In this document: piece by piece, positions 5,614 through 12,297 of the stretch
Layout of the letters: each line of letters opens with the position of its first letter
Numbering within the stretch: position 1 is the first letter of the stretch
Origin: Lachnospiraceae bacterium
GTDB taxonomy: Bacteria > Bacillota > Clostridia > Lachnospirales > Lachnospiraceae
Reading direction: 5' to 3'
DNA length: 12,297 bases
Assembly: GCA_003520205.1 (NCBI GenBank)
Contig: DOVG01000046.1
Location: 1 to 12,297, forward strand
Notes under the pieces: model-generated
What the model was told of the DNA's origin: nothing
Seen by the model: only the letters and a program-made list of their open reading frames with translations
The model's database searches: none
Translations under genes and position numbers: made by a program

Positions 5614-6993
5614 ATGAAAGAACAACTCAGACAGTGTGAAAACCTTATAGTTTTACTGTTTAAGATAATTTTATATTTTTTAGTATACTGGTCATTTTAC
5701 TGTCTTTTTGCTATACGTAACTGGCAGCTTCTTTCGATATCCAGAACGGCAGCGGTAACAACTCTGAGTTACCTTATATCCGGATATCTGTTTATCAAGA
5801 TATATGGTGGTTATGATATAGGCAAAAGAAAGAGCAAGCCGATAGTCATTTCTCTATCACTGGCTGCTTTTATGACAGATCTGGTTGCATACATAATGCT
5901 TATGGTCATGAACACAAATGACCATAACAATATTAAATTTACTCTGGAGCAGCCATGGCTGATTCTTATTATCTGCGGTATACAGATAATACTTATTAAA
6001 ATAGCCGTTTATGGTGGCAACTGGGTATATTTCAAAATCTATGATCCTGAGAAATGTCTTATAATTACTTCTTCTCAAAGATCCCTGAATGAAATAAGCA
6101 GAAGTATAAAGAAATATAAGCTGCAGTTTAAAATATGCAGAAATATAGATTACAGAAATGATTCTCTAAGAGAAATCATTCCTAAGTATGATACTATTTT
6201 CGTATATGATGTTCCTGTAAAGGAGCGTACTCAGATAGTAGAGTACTGTTATCAGAATATGAAGAATGTATATATCAATCCTGAAATGGCTGATGTAGTT
6301 GAGCTTAATTCACATCATGTCATGCTGGATGATGTATCTCTTCTGGAGCTTTCTTCTATGGGACTTACTGCAGAGCAGAAGTTTGTGAAGAGAGTATTCG
6401 ATATCTGTATCTCAGTCATAGCACTTGTGGTAACAGCACCATTAGTACTTGTAGCTGCTATAGCTGTAAAGGCTGAGGATGGCGGCAAGGTTATGTTCAA
6501 GCAGAACAGAGCTACCAGAGGAGGAAAGATTTTCTCGGTTTATAAGATAAGAACCATGAAGGAAAATGTAGAGAATTACCTTTCGGTTGTTGATGACGAG
6601 AGAATTACTAAAGTAGGAAAAATCCTGAGACGTTTCAGAATAGATGAAATACCTCAGTTTCTGAATGTTATAAAGGGCGATATGTCGATAGTTGGTCCTC
6701 GTCCTGAAATGCTCGCAAATATATTTAATTATACAAATGCATTACCAGAATTTGAATACAGACTCAGAGTTAAGGCGGGAATAACCGGTTATGCCCAGAT
6801 AGCAGGAAAGTATAATACACTTCCTAAGGATAAGCTTGTGCTTGATCTCATGTATATCGAGGAATACAGCTTATGGCTGGATATAAAGCTTATATTCCAG
6901 ACACTTATCGTTATATTTAAAAAGGATTCTACAGAAGCCTTTGATAAGGAAGTGGAAGAACAGATGGAGCATTACGGAGAAAACTTTATATAA
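5614..6993 (+). CDS. Polyprenyl-phosphate sugar-1-phosphate transferase (initiating glycosyltransferase)
   Basis: The 459-residue integral membrane protein transfers a sugar 1-phosphate from a nucleotide sugar to undecaprenyl phosphate, starting a lipid-linked glycan on the cytoplasmic face. About four hydrophobic helices occupy residues 10-136 (roughly 11-31, 45-63, 77-98, 115-136). A soluble middle domain follows, and a fifth hydrophobic segment lies at 264-286. The catalytic region has KRVFD (259-263), GGKVMFKQNRATRGGKIF, YKIRTM (310-315), the RIDEIPQ acidic pair Asp344-Glu345, NVIKGDMSIVGPRPE ending at 365, and AGITGYAQIAGKYN. This matches the WbaP/WcaJ/EpsE-type polyprenyl glycosylphosphotransferases. 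Sugar specificity (Glc, Gal or other) cannot be read. The frame opens at TTG 5572, inside the promoter, so ATG 5614 with AAAGGA at 5601-5606 is chosen. It is the first gene of the 5555 transcription unit. Confidence 0.92.
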   Translation: MKEQLRQCENLIVLLFKIILYFLVYWSFYCLFAIRNWQLLSISRTAAVTTLSYLISGYLFIKIYGGYDIGKRKSKPIVISLSLAAFMTDLVAYIMLMVMNTNDHNNIKFTLEQPWLILIICGIQIILIKIAVYGGNWVYFKIYDPEKCLIITSSQRSLNEISRSIKKYKLQFKICRNIDYRNDSLREIIPKYDTIFVYDVPVKERTQIVEYCYQNMKNVYINPEMADVVELNSHHVMLDDVSLLELSSMGLTAEQKFVKRVFDICISVIALVVTAPLVLVAAIAVKAEDGGKVMFKQNRATRGGKIFSVYKIRTMKENVENYLSVVDDERITKVGKILRRFRIDEIPQFLNVIKGDMSIVGPRPEMLANIFNYTNALPEFEYRLRVKAGITGYAQIAGKYNTLPKDKLVLDLMYIEEYSLWLDIKLIFQTLIVIFKKDSTEAFDKEVEEQMEHYGENFI

Positions 6994-7022
6994 TTGTCAT
7001 AATGAATAACGAAGGGAACGAC

Positions 7023-7997
7023 ATGATAGATATATTACTGGCAACATATAATGGTGAAAAATATATAGACAGACAGATAAAGTCTCTGGTAACTCAGGAA
7101 CGTGAGGGGATGGACACAGATGTAAGACTGCTCATCAGAGATGATGGTTCCACTGACCGGACTCTGGATATAATTCAGAAGAGACTTGAGTATTACAGAG
7201 CAAAAAGACCTGATCCGATGGAGGTTGTCATAGTACAGGACAGAAAACCAACCGGTAGTCCTGCGGCGAACTTTATGAAGCTCCTTTCATTAAGTGATGC
7301 AGAATATGTCATGTTTTCTGATCAGGATGATATGTGGTACAGACGTAAGACTTCTGTCACATATAATTATATGAAGAGATGTGAAGAGAAGTATGGCAAA
7401 GAGACTCCTATCCTTGTGCATACAGACCTCTCACTTATGAATGCGGAAGGAAAGAAGATAGCCGATTCCTTCTATGATTATCAGAAGCTTCCGAGAGAAG
7501 ACAGACTCAGTAACCTGCTTATTCAGAATACTGTTACCGGTTGTACCATGATGCTGAACAAGGCGGCTGCTGATCTTCTGAAGCAGGCTCCTGCAGAAGA
7601 AATGCTGCTGATGCACGATCACTATGCTGCAGTTCTTATAGCTGCAACAGGTAAGGTCAAACTACTGGATGAGCCGCTTATCAGATACAGACAGCATAGC
7701 GGTAATATGATTGGGGCACATGCCGCTTCGAGTGCCGCAGAATATAAAGAAAGATTCGACCTTGGCAGAGGTAAGTTTCTGAAGGATATGGACAAGAGCT
7801 ATCGTCAGGCAGGATATATCCTTAAAAGATATGAGAATTATATAAGACAGTCAAAGGGCGATGAAACAGTACAGATGCTGCGCGAGTATTCTGAACTGAT
7901 CATGGCAGATAAGCTTCGTAAAGTGGAATTCTTCCAGAAGTATGGAGTTTATAAAAATGGGCTTGTGAAAAAAGCGGTTCAGATGATCTGGTGCTGA
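7023..7997 (+). CDS. Family 2 glycosyltransferase (rhamnosyltransferase-like)
   Basis: The 324-residue GT-A fold enzyme should add a sugar from a nucleotide sugar to the lipid-linked acceptor made by the preceding gene. Marks are the N-terminal ILLATYNGEKYIDRQIKSL, the nucleotide-binding IRDDGSTDRT (38-47), the metal-binding FSDQDDMW (98-105), VTGCTMMLN in the acceptor domain, MHDHY at 197-201 and IRYRQHSGN at 220-228. This set resembles O-antigen rhamnosyltransferases, but donor and linkage are unproved. There is no signal peptide or clear membrane helix. ATG 7002 is in frame; ATG 7023 is preferred because GAAGGGA (7011-7017) lies just upstream of it, and the conserved beta strand then begins at once. 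It starts 29 bases after the transferase gene. Confidence 0.9.
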   Translation: MIDILLATYNGEKYIDRQIKSLVTQEREGMDTDVRLLIRDDGSTDRTLDIIQKRLEYYRAKRPDPMEVVIVQDRKPTGSPAANFMKLLSLSDAEYVMFSDQDDMWYRRKTSVTYNYMKRCEEKYGKETPILVHTDLSLMNAEGKKIADSFYDYQKLPREDRLSNLLIQNTVTGCTMMLNKAAADLLKQAPAEEMLLMHDHYAAVLIAATGKVKLLDEPLIRYRQHSGNMIGAHAASSAAEYKERFDLGRGKFLKDMDKSYRQAGYILKRYENYIRQSKGDETVQMLREYSELIMADKLRKVEFFQKYGVYKNGLVKKAVQMIWC

Positions 7998-8029
7998 CAG
8001 GCTTCTTCTGGGAAACGGAGAATCTTTAT

Positions 8030-8791
8030 ATGAAGATAACTGCAAGCATAGTTACATATAATAATGCTGAAACAATAGAAAAGTGTATTGATTCTATACT
8101 GAGGGAAACAGAAAAAAAGAATTATAAGTTCAGACTGTATATCTACGACAATGCTTCCTCAGATATTACACCTGAGATTCTGAGTACATATTCAGACCGG
8201 GTAAAGGTTATATATTCAGATGTCAACAGAGGCTTTGGATATGGACATAACTATATAATTAAAAGAGTTCGGTCTGATATACATTTTGTAGTTAATCCTG
8301 ATATATATATAGACGAGGATGTATTCGGACAGATGGCTGAGTACCTGACGGATAATCCGGACACAGGACTCATAACTCCTAAGATACTGAGTAATGATGG
8401 TTCGATTCAGCCTATTCCGAAGTACGGCCCAAGTATAAGATTTTCCTTTATAGGTAATCTGCCGGGCTTTAAGTGGTTAAGAAGAAAGTATTCCAGAACG
8501 GATGAGAATCTGTCTGATGCGACAGACATCGAATTCTGTACAGGCTGCTTCTTTGGAGCTAAGACCGGATACTTAAAAGAGGTGCATGGATTTAGTCCTG
8601 AGTATTTTATATATTGTGAGGACTCAGACCTTTCGAAGAAGGTTTTGGCTGATAATAAAAGAATCATTTATTATCCATATGTTAATGCATACCATAACTG
8701 GTCAAGAGATAATACACATCACCTGAAAGGTTTTGCAAGGTTTATAAGATCACTCATTATTTATTTTAATAAATGGGGTTGGAAATTCTGA
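8030..8791 (+). CDS. Family 2 glycosyltransferase (WbbL-like)
   Basis: This second GT2 enzyme, 253 residues, probably adds the next sugar to the same glycan. It shows ASIVTYNNAETIEKCIDSIL at the N terminus, IYDNASSD (38-45), NRGFGYGHNYII (66-77), the DxD-equivalent region VVNPDIYIDEDV (87-98), GCFFGAKTGYLKEVHGF, and the acceptor-side CEDSDLSKK (196-204). The pattern is that of WbbL-type rhamnosyltransferases, which act on undecaprenyl-PP-linked acceptors; sugar identity is inferred only by resemblance. The frame opens at 7991, overlapping the previous gene, but ATG 8030 follows CGGAG (8016-8020) and begins the conserved strand. The C terminus is basic and aromatic (YFNKWGWKF), which may help it sit on the membrane. 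Only three bases separate it from the next gene. Confidence 0.9.
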   Translation: MKITASIVTYNNAETIEKCIDSILRETEKKNYKFRLYIYDNASSDITPEILSTYSDRVKVIYSDVNRGFGYGHNYIIKRVRSDIHFVVNPDIYIDEDVFGQMAEYLTDNPDTGLITPKILSNDGSIQPIPKYGPSIRFSFIGNLPGFKWLRRKYSRTDENLSDATDIEFCTGCFFGAKTGYLKEVHGFSPEYFIYCEDSDLSKKVLADNKRIIYYPYVNAYHNWSRDNTHHLKGFARFIRSLIIYFNKWGWKF

Positions 8792-8794
8792 TAT

Positions 8795-9448
8795 ATGAAT
8801 ATAAGAAAGCTGATAAAAGTCAATTTAATAAGTATTGCTATTCTCGCTCTTGTCATGCTGTTCAAGATGTTTACCGGAATGCTTTTTGATGCTCATGATA
8901 AAGCAAATACCGGGCTATCTACATTATCGATTGTACTTTCAGTTATCTTCCTGTTCTTATGGGCTGCTTTTACTATATATTCAAATGTTACTGTAGTAAA
9001 AGAAGATAAGTATGAGAAAAAGAGAAATATAACAGAAGTAAGAAACAGACTTATGAAAGCCGGTAAGAAAAATATCTTTTCGAAAGAAAGAACTGTCATG
9101 CTCAATATGCTTGACAGTCTTGCTTCCAGAGAAAAGTATTTCTCTTCAATGGATAAAGACAGCAAGCTTCCGGAGCTTTTTGAACTCACAGAAAATCAGA
9201 TGATAAGAAATGCTACAAATGTAGCTGAATATATGGAGACATTTGATTATATCTCGGGAAAAGATTCGGGATATGTAAGAAGAATATGTGATGAATCACA
9301 GCATCTGCTTGATAAGTTCAATAAACTGGTCGAGCTTACGGTGACTTATGATGATACATCCAGAGACTATGATACCAGAGAAATAGATGATATGATAGAA
9401 GCTCTGGAACTCATGAGAAATTCAGGAAAGGGGGCTCTTGGCTCATGA
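8795..9448 (+). CDS. Two-helix membrane protein with cytoplasmic helical domain, unknown family
   Basis: I do not recognise this 217-residue protein. It has two hydrophobic segments, about 8-28 and 43-63, joined by a short loop, then a charged region from 66 to the end that looks almost wholly alpha-helical (KEDKYEKKRNITEVRNRLMKA is followed by many Lys/Glu/Arg heptad-like stretches). The basic N terminus suggests both ends are cytoplasmic. There is no enzyme motif, Cys cluster or nucleotide loop. It starts three bases after a glycosyltransferase gene with only a weak ribosome site (GGTTGGA around 8778-8784), and its stop overlaps the next start as ATGA (9445-9448), so it is coupled to the SBP-VWA protein and is a likely partner of it. 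An XpaC-like identity was considered, but the usual C-terminal motif is absent. Confidence 0.75.
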   Translation: MNIRKLIKVNLISIAILALVMLFKMFTGMLFDAHDKANTGLSTLSIVLSVIFLFLWAAFTIYSNVTVVKEDKYEKKRNITEVRNRLMKAGKKNIFSKERTVMLNMLDSLASREKYFSSMDKDSKLPELFELTENQMIRNATNVAEYMETFDYISGKDSGYVRRICDESQHLLDKFNKLVELTVTYDDTSRDYDTREIDDMIEALELMRNSGKGALGS

Positions 9449-11085
9449 AAAAAACTAATGTGGTTGCTATACTTGGAATAGTATTTGCAGTTGTAATTGT
9501 TCTGGTTCTGGGTATACTGGCTATTTTTAAATCGTCTTCAAAAGGTAAAACCGTAGACACTATGCTTAAGCATATAAAGGTATATGAGAATACCCCGACC
9601 AAGGCGTCTATATCTCTCGATGATAATACGCTTTACGATGAGCTTCCGGAAATAAGTAAATATCCGCTGGCAGTTAATGCTTCAGCTGATATAAATATAG
9701 AGATAATGACTTCACCTGAGAAAGCAGGAGATACGTATGAAGCATGGCTCATAGATGTGGCTGACAAGTTTAATAGAGAGAAACCGACTACTAAGAGCGG
9801 AAAGACTGTAGCGCTATCGGTTCGCCCTGTAACATCAGGTCTGGCTGCTGATTATATCATTTCCAATAAGCATACTCCGCAGCTCTTTACACCATCTAAC
9901 TATCTCTGGGGAGAGTATGTAAATGCCAATGGCGGAAGTGTTACTGTGCTGAATGAGCGTCTGGTAGGTAATACCGCAGGAATTCTTATAGATAAGAATA
10001 GTGAGTATAAGAACTTTGAGGATATTATAAAAGCAGTTCAGGATGGTAAGATAAATATCGGTTATACTAATCCTCAGACAAGTTCAACAGGTATGAACCT
10101 CCTTCTGTCGATTCTCAAGATGGGCGATGAGAATATGTTCAGTGATGCAGGTATTGATTCATTCAAGAGATTCCAGCAGAATATCCCGTTTGTTGCATAT
10201 AACACCATGCAGATGAGAGACAGTGCGCAGAAGGGTACTCTGGATGGAATGATTCTTGAGTATCAGACATATACAAATGAGCCGAATATAAATAAGCTCT
10301 ATAATTTTATACCATTTGGTATAAGACATGATAATCCGCTATATCTTGTAAATAAAGATTACCTCAGTGAAGAAGAGATAGAAGCAGCAGGAATAATAAA
10401 TGATTATCTGATGTCTTCTGATTCACAGAGCATAGCTACGAAGTATGGATTTAATGCAAATGATGATTACAAATCAGATGCACAGTTTACAGGTTCAGAA
10501 GTAAATAAAGCACTTGAGATGTATAAGTCCAACAAGGATAACGGTAAGGATATAATCGCTGTATTCGTTGCAGACTGTAGTGGAAGTATGTATGGTGATC
10601 CTATCAATCAGCTGAAGTCCTCGCTCTCAAATGGTATGCAGTATATCAACGAGAATAACTATGTAGGTCTTATAAGCTATAGTGACGATGTTACCATAGA
10701 GGTTCCGATAGCCAAGTTCGATCTTAATCAGAAAGCATTCTTCCAGGGTGGTATAAATGGTCTTACAGCCACTGGTTCAACTGCCAGCTATGATGCAGTA
10801 GTTGTTGCCATGAAAATGATAGAAGAGGCTAAGAAGAGTAACCCTGATGCTAAAGCAATGATATTCCTTCTGAGTGATGGCTGTCAGAATGTTGGTTATA
10901 GCATGAATACTATAACACCGGCACTTACCGAATCAAAGATTCCGGTATATACCATCAGTTATACATCAGATGCCGATACAGATGCTATGAAGAAGCTGTC
11001 TGAGATAAATGAAGCAGCTACAATAAATGCAGATAGCGAGGATATCGTTTATAAGATAAAGAGTCTGTTTAATTCGCAGATGTAA
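9445..11085 (+). CDS. Membrane-anchored substrate-binding-like and VWA domain protein
   Basis: The 546-residue protein has an N-terminal hydrophobic segment (7-28), without a lipobox Cys, acting as signal anchor or signal peptide, so the bulk should be outside the cell. Residues about 80-345 look like a type 2 periplasmic-binding domain: SADINIEIMTSPE, VTSGLAADYIIS, and GYTNPQTSSTGMNLLLSIL (206-224), which resembles the ligand loop of anion-binding members. Residues 369-546 form a von Willebrand factor A domain with a complete MIDAS set: DCSGS (Asp377, Ser379, Ser381), a Thr in LTATGSTASYD (441-450), and Asp478 in LLSDG. The VWA domain should bind a metal and a protein partner; the other domain may bind a small anion or glycan, but the ligand is unknown. 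No ABC permease or ATPase is nearby, arguing against transport. Its start overlaps the upstream stop. Confidence 0.85.
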   Translation: MKKTNVVAILGIVFAVVIVLVLGILAIFKSSSKGKTVDTMLKHIKVYENTPTKASISLDDNTLYDELPEISKYPLAVNASADINIEIMTSPEKAGDTYEAWLIDVADKFNREKPTTKSGKTVALSVRPVTSGLAADYIISNKHTPQLFTPSNYLWGEYVNANGGSVTVLNERLVGNTAGILIDKNSEYKNFEDIIKAVQDGKINIGYTNPQTSSTGMNLLLSILKMGDENMFSDAGIDSFKRFQQNIPFVAYNTMQMRDSAQKGTLDGMILEYQTYTNEPNINKLYNFIPFGIRHDNPLYLVNKDYLSEEEIEAAGIINDYLMSSDSQSIATKYGFNANDDYKSDAQFTGSEVNKALEMYKSNKDNGKDIIAVFVADCSGSMYGDPINQLKSSLSNGMQYINENNYVGLISYSDDVTIEVPIAKFDLNQKAFFQGGINGLTATGSTASYDAVVVAMKMIEEAKKSNPDAKAMIFLLSDGCQNVGYSMNTITPALTESKIPVYTISYTSDADTDAMKKLSEINEAATINADSEDIVYKIKSLFNSQM

Positions 11086-11117
11086 ATAATTATTTAAAAT
11101 ATTTGAGGAGAAAAATT

Positions 11118-12297
11118 ATGAGTCATGATAAGTATGTGAGTCCACTTTCAGAAAGATACGCAAGTAAGGAAATGCAGTATATCTTTTCCCCGGACAAGAA
11201 ATTCAAAACATGGAGAAAACTCTGGATAGCACTTGCTGAGGCAGAGATGGAGCTGGGGCTTCCTGATGAAAATGGTAATCCACGAATCAATCAGGAGATG
11301 ATAGATGAACTAAAGAGCCATGCAGAAGAAATTGATTATGATATGGCTAAGGCTGAGGAAGCAAAGGTTCGTCATGATGTAATGGCACATGTACATACAT
11401 ATGGAGCTATATGTCCTAAGGCAGCAGGTATCATCCATCTTGGAGCTACAAGCTGTTATGTAGGAGATAATACAGATGTTATTATTATGACAGAAGGACT
11501 AAAGCTGGTTCGTAAGAAGCTTCTAAATGTTATAAACGAGCTTTCAAAGTTTGCTATGACTTATAAGGATCTTCCAACTATCGCATTTACACATTTTCAG
11601 CCTGCACAGCCTACTACTGTAGGTAAGAGAGCAACTCTCTGGCTGAATGAATTATATATGGATCTTCAGGATGTAGAGTATATGATATCACAGCAGAAGC
11701 TTCTCGGTTCCAAGGGTACTACAGGAACACAGGCTTCATTCCTGGAACTCTTCAATGGAGATCACGATAAGGTTAAGAAGCTGGATAAGCTGATTGCAGA
11801 GAAGATGGGATTCGACGATGTATATCCTGTATCAGGACAGACTTATTCACGTAAGGTTGACTCAAGAGTACTGAATGTACTTGCAGGAATCGCTCAGTCA
11901 GCACATAAGTTCTCGAACGACATAAGACTGCTTCAGCATCTGAAGCAGATAGAAGAGCCATTTGAGAAGAACCAGATAGGTTCATCTGCTATGGCTTATA
12001 AGAGAAATCCTATGAGAAGTGAGAGAATAGCTTCTCTTGCAAACTATGTAATAGCTGATGCTATCAATCCGGCAATTACAGCATCTACACAGTGGTTCGA
12101 GAGAACACTTGATGACTCAGCAAATAAGAGAATATCAGTTCCGGAAGCATTCCTTGCTGTAGATGGAATACTTGATCTGTACTTAAATGTCGTTGATGGT
12201 CTTGTTGTATACGATAAGGTTATATATGCCAAGTTCATGGAAGAGATTCCTTTCATGGCTACAGAGAATATCATGATGGACGCTACAAAAGCAGGCG
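11118..12297 (+). CDS. purB: Adenylosuccinate lyase, 5' part (3' end outside window)
   Basis: PurB cleaves SAICAR to AICAR and adenylosuccinate to AMP, each releasing fumarate, in purine synthesis. The frame runs from ATG 11118 to the right edge with no stop, giving 393 of an expected roughly 475 residues. Signs are YVSPLSERYAS near the N terminus, RHDVMAHV (85-92), HLGATSCYVGDNTD (107-120), TIAFTHFQPAQPTT with His159 (the presumed general acid), GSKGTTGTQASF, and the fumarase/aspartase signature GSSAMAYKRNPMRSE (288-302) with the catalytic Ser in its Ser-Ser pair. The signature has Ala where many family members have Pro (SSAMP). Ribosome site GAGGAG (11105-11110) is 7 bases from ATG. The 32-base gap to the preceding gene holds no terminator or clear promoter, so it may be read with the cassette upstream. 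Confidence 0.95.
   Translation, partial: MSHDKYVSPLSERYASKEMQYIFSPDKKFKTWRKLWIALAEAEMELGLPDENGNPRINQEMIDELKSHAEEIDYDMAKAEEAKVRHDVMAHVHTYGAICPKAAGIIHLGATSCYVGDNTDVIIMTEGLKLVRKKLLNVINELSKFAMTYKDLPTIAFTHFQPAQPTTVGKRATLWLNELYMDLQDVEYMISQQKLLGSKGTTGTQASFLELFNGDHDKVKKLDKLIAEKMGFDDVYPVSGQTYSRKVDSRVLNVLAGIAQSAHKFSNDIRLLQHLKQIEEPFEKNQIGSSAMAYKRNPMRSERIASLANYVIADAINPAITASTQWFERTLDDSANKRISVPEAFLAVDGILDLYLNVVDGLVVYDKVIYAKFMEEIPFMATENIMMDATKAG

Noticed and set aside
8795..9448. XpaC/TelA-type protein
   Set aside because: The two N-terminal helices and helical tail resemble XpaC in layout, but the characteristic C-terminal YYLPT-like motif is missing and no telA or ter gene is adjacent.
11084..11095. 12-bp palindrome AAATAATTATTT before purB
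   Set aside because: It is entirely A/T, has no loop room or U-tract typical of a terminator, and is likely compositional.
1..12297. Mobile element, phage, toxin-antitoxin, CRISPR or tRNA content
   Set aside because: No transposase, integrase, repeat array, terminal inverted repeat or tRNA-like cloverleaf was seen; the window reads as ordinary co-oriented chromosomal genes.

Overview
The window is an AT-rich chromosomal segment of a Gram-positive Firmicute, most likely a clostridial (Lachnospiraceae-like) species. The signs are frequent ATA (Ile) and AGA (Arg) codons, purine-rich Shine-Dalgarno sites, a 3D (Asp-Asp-Asp) cell-wall domain protein, and the clostridial look of FolE and PurB. The lineage is inferred from style, not from a marker gene. 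All genes lie on the + strand. Coding density is high, no gap exceeds 110 bases between genes, and there is no tRNA, rRNA, CRISPR array or mobile element.

Layout. (1) 1-2020: the 3' end of a secreted or cell-wall 3D-domain protein gene, then thrC (threonine synthase). (2) 2041-4616: a queuosine-precursor operon, queD-queE-folE-queC, making preQ0 from GTP. It is preceded by a leader that reads as a class I preQ1 riboswitch (P1 2041-2045/2061-2065, A-rich tail from 2066), a terminator hairpin (2083-2110), and a 16-bp alternative antiterminator pairing (2042-2057 with 2086-2101). A second structured gap lies between folE and queC. (3) 4638-5558: a diacylglycerol-kinase-family lipid kinase. Its stop codon overlaps the -35 box of a near-consensus sigma-A promoter (5555-5583). 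(4) 5614-8791: a polyprenyl-phosphate sugar-phosphate transferase followed by two GT2 glycosyltransferases, a small surface-glycan cassette. (5) 8795-11085: a membrane protein of unknown family, translationally coupled to a membrane-anchored protein joining a periplasmic-binding-protein-like domain to a von Willebrand factor A domain. (6) 11118-end: purB (adenylosuccinate lyase), cut by the right edge.

How the parts fit. The que block is one pathway: FolE opens GTP to dihydroneopterin triphosphate, QueD makes carboxytetrahydropterin, QueE contracts it to carboxydeazaguanine, and QueC converts that to preQ0. The leader would shut the block off when preQ1 is plentiful. The 5555 promoter probably starts a second transcription unit that assembles a lipid-linked glycan on the inner membrane face and also expresses the extracellular binding-protein/VWA protein. 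No flippase, polymerase or ligase is in the window, so the glycan's fate is unknown. The two most worthwhile leads are the detailed riboswitch/attenuator and the glycosyltransferase + membrane protein + SBP-VWA cassette.
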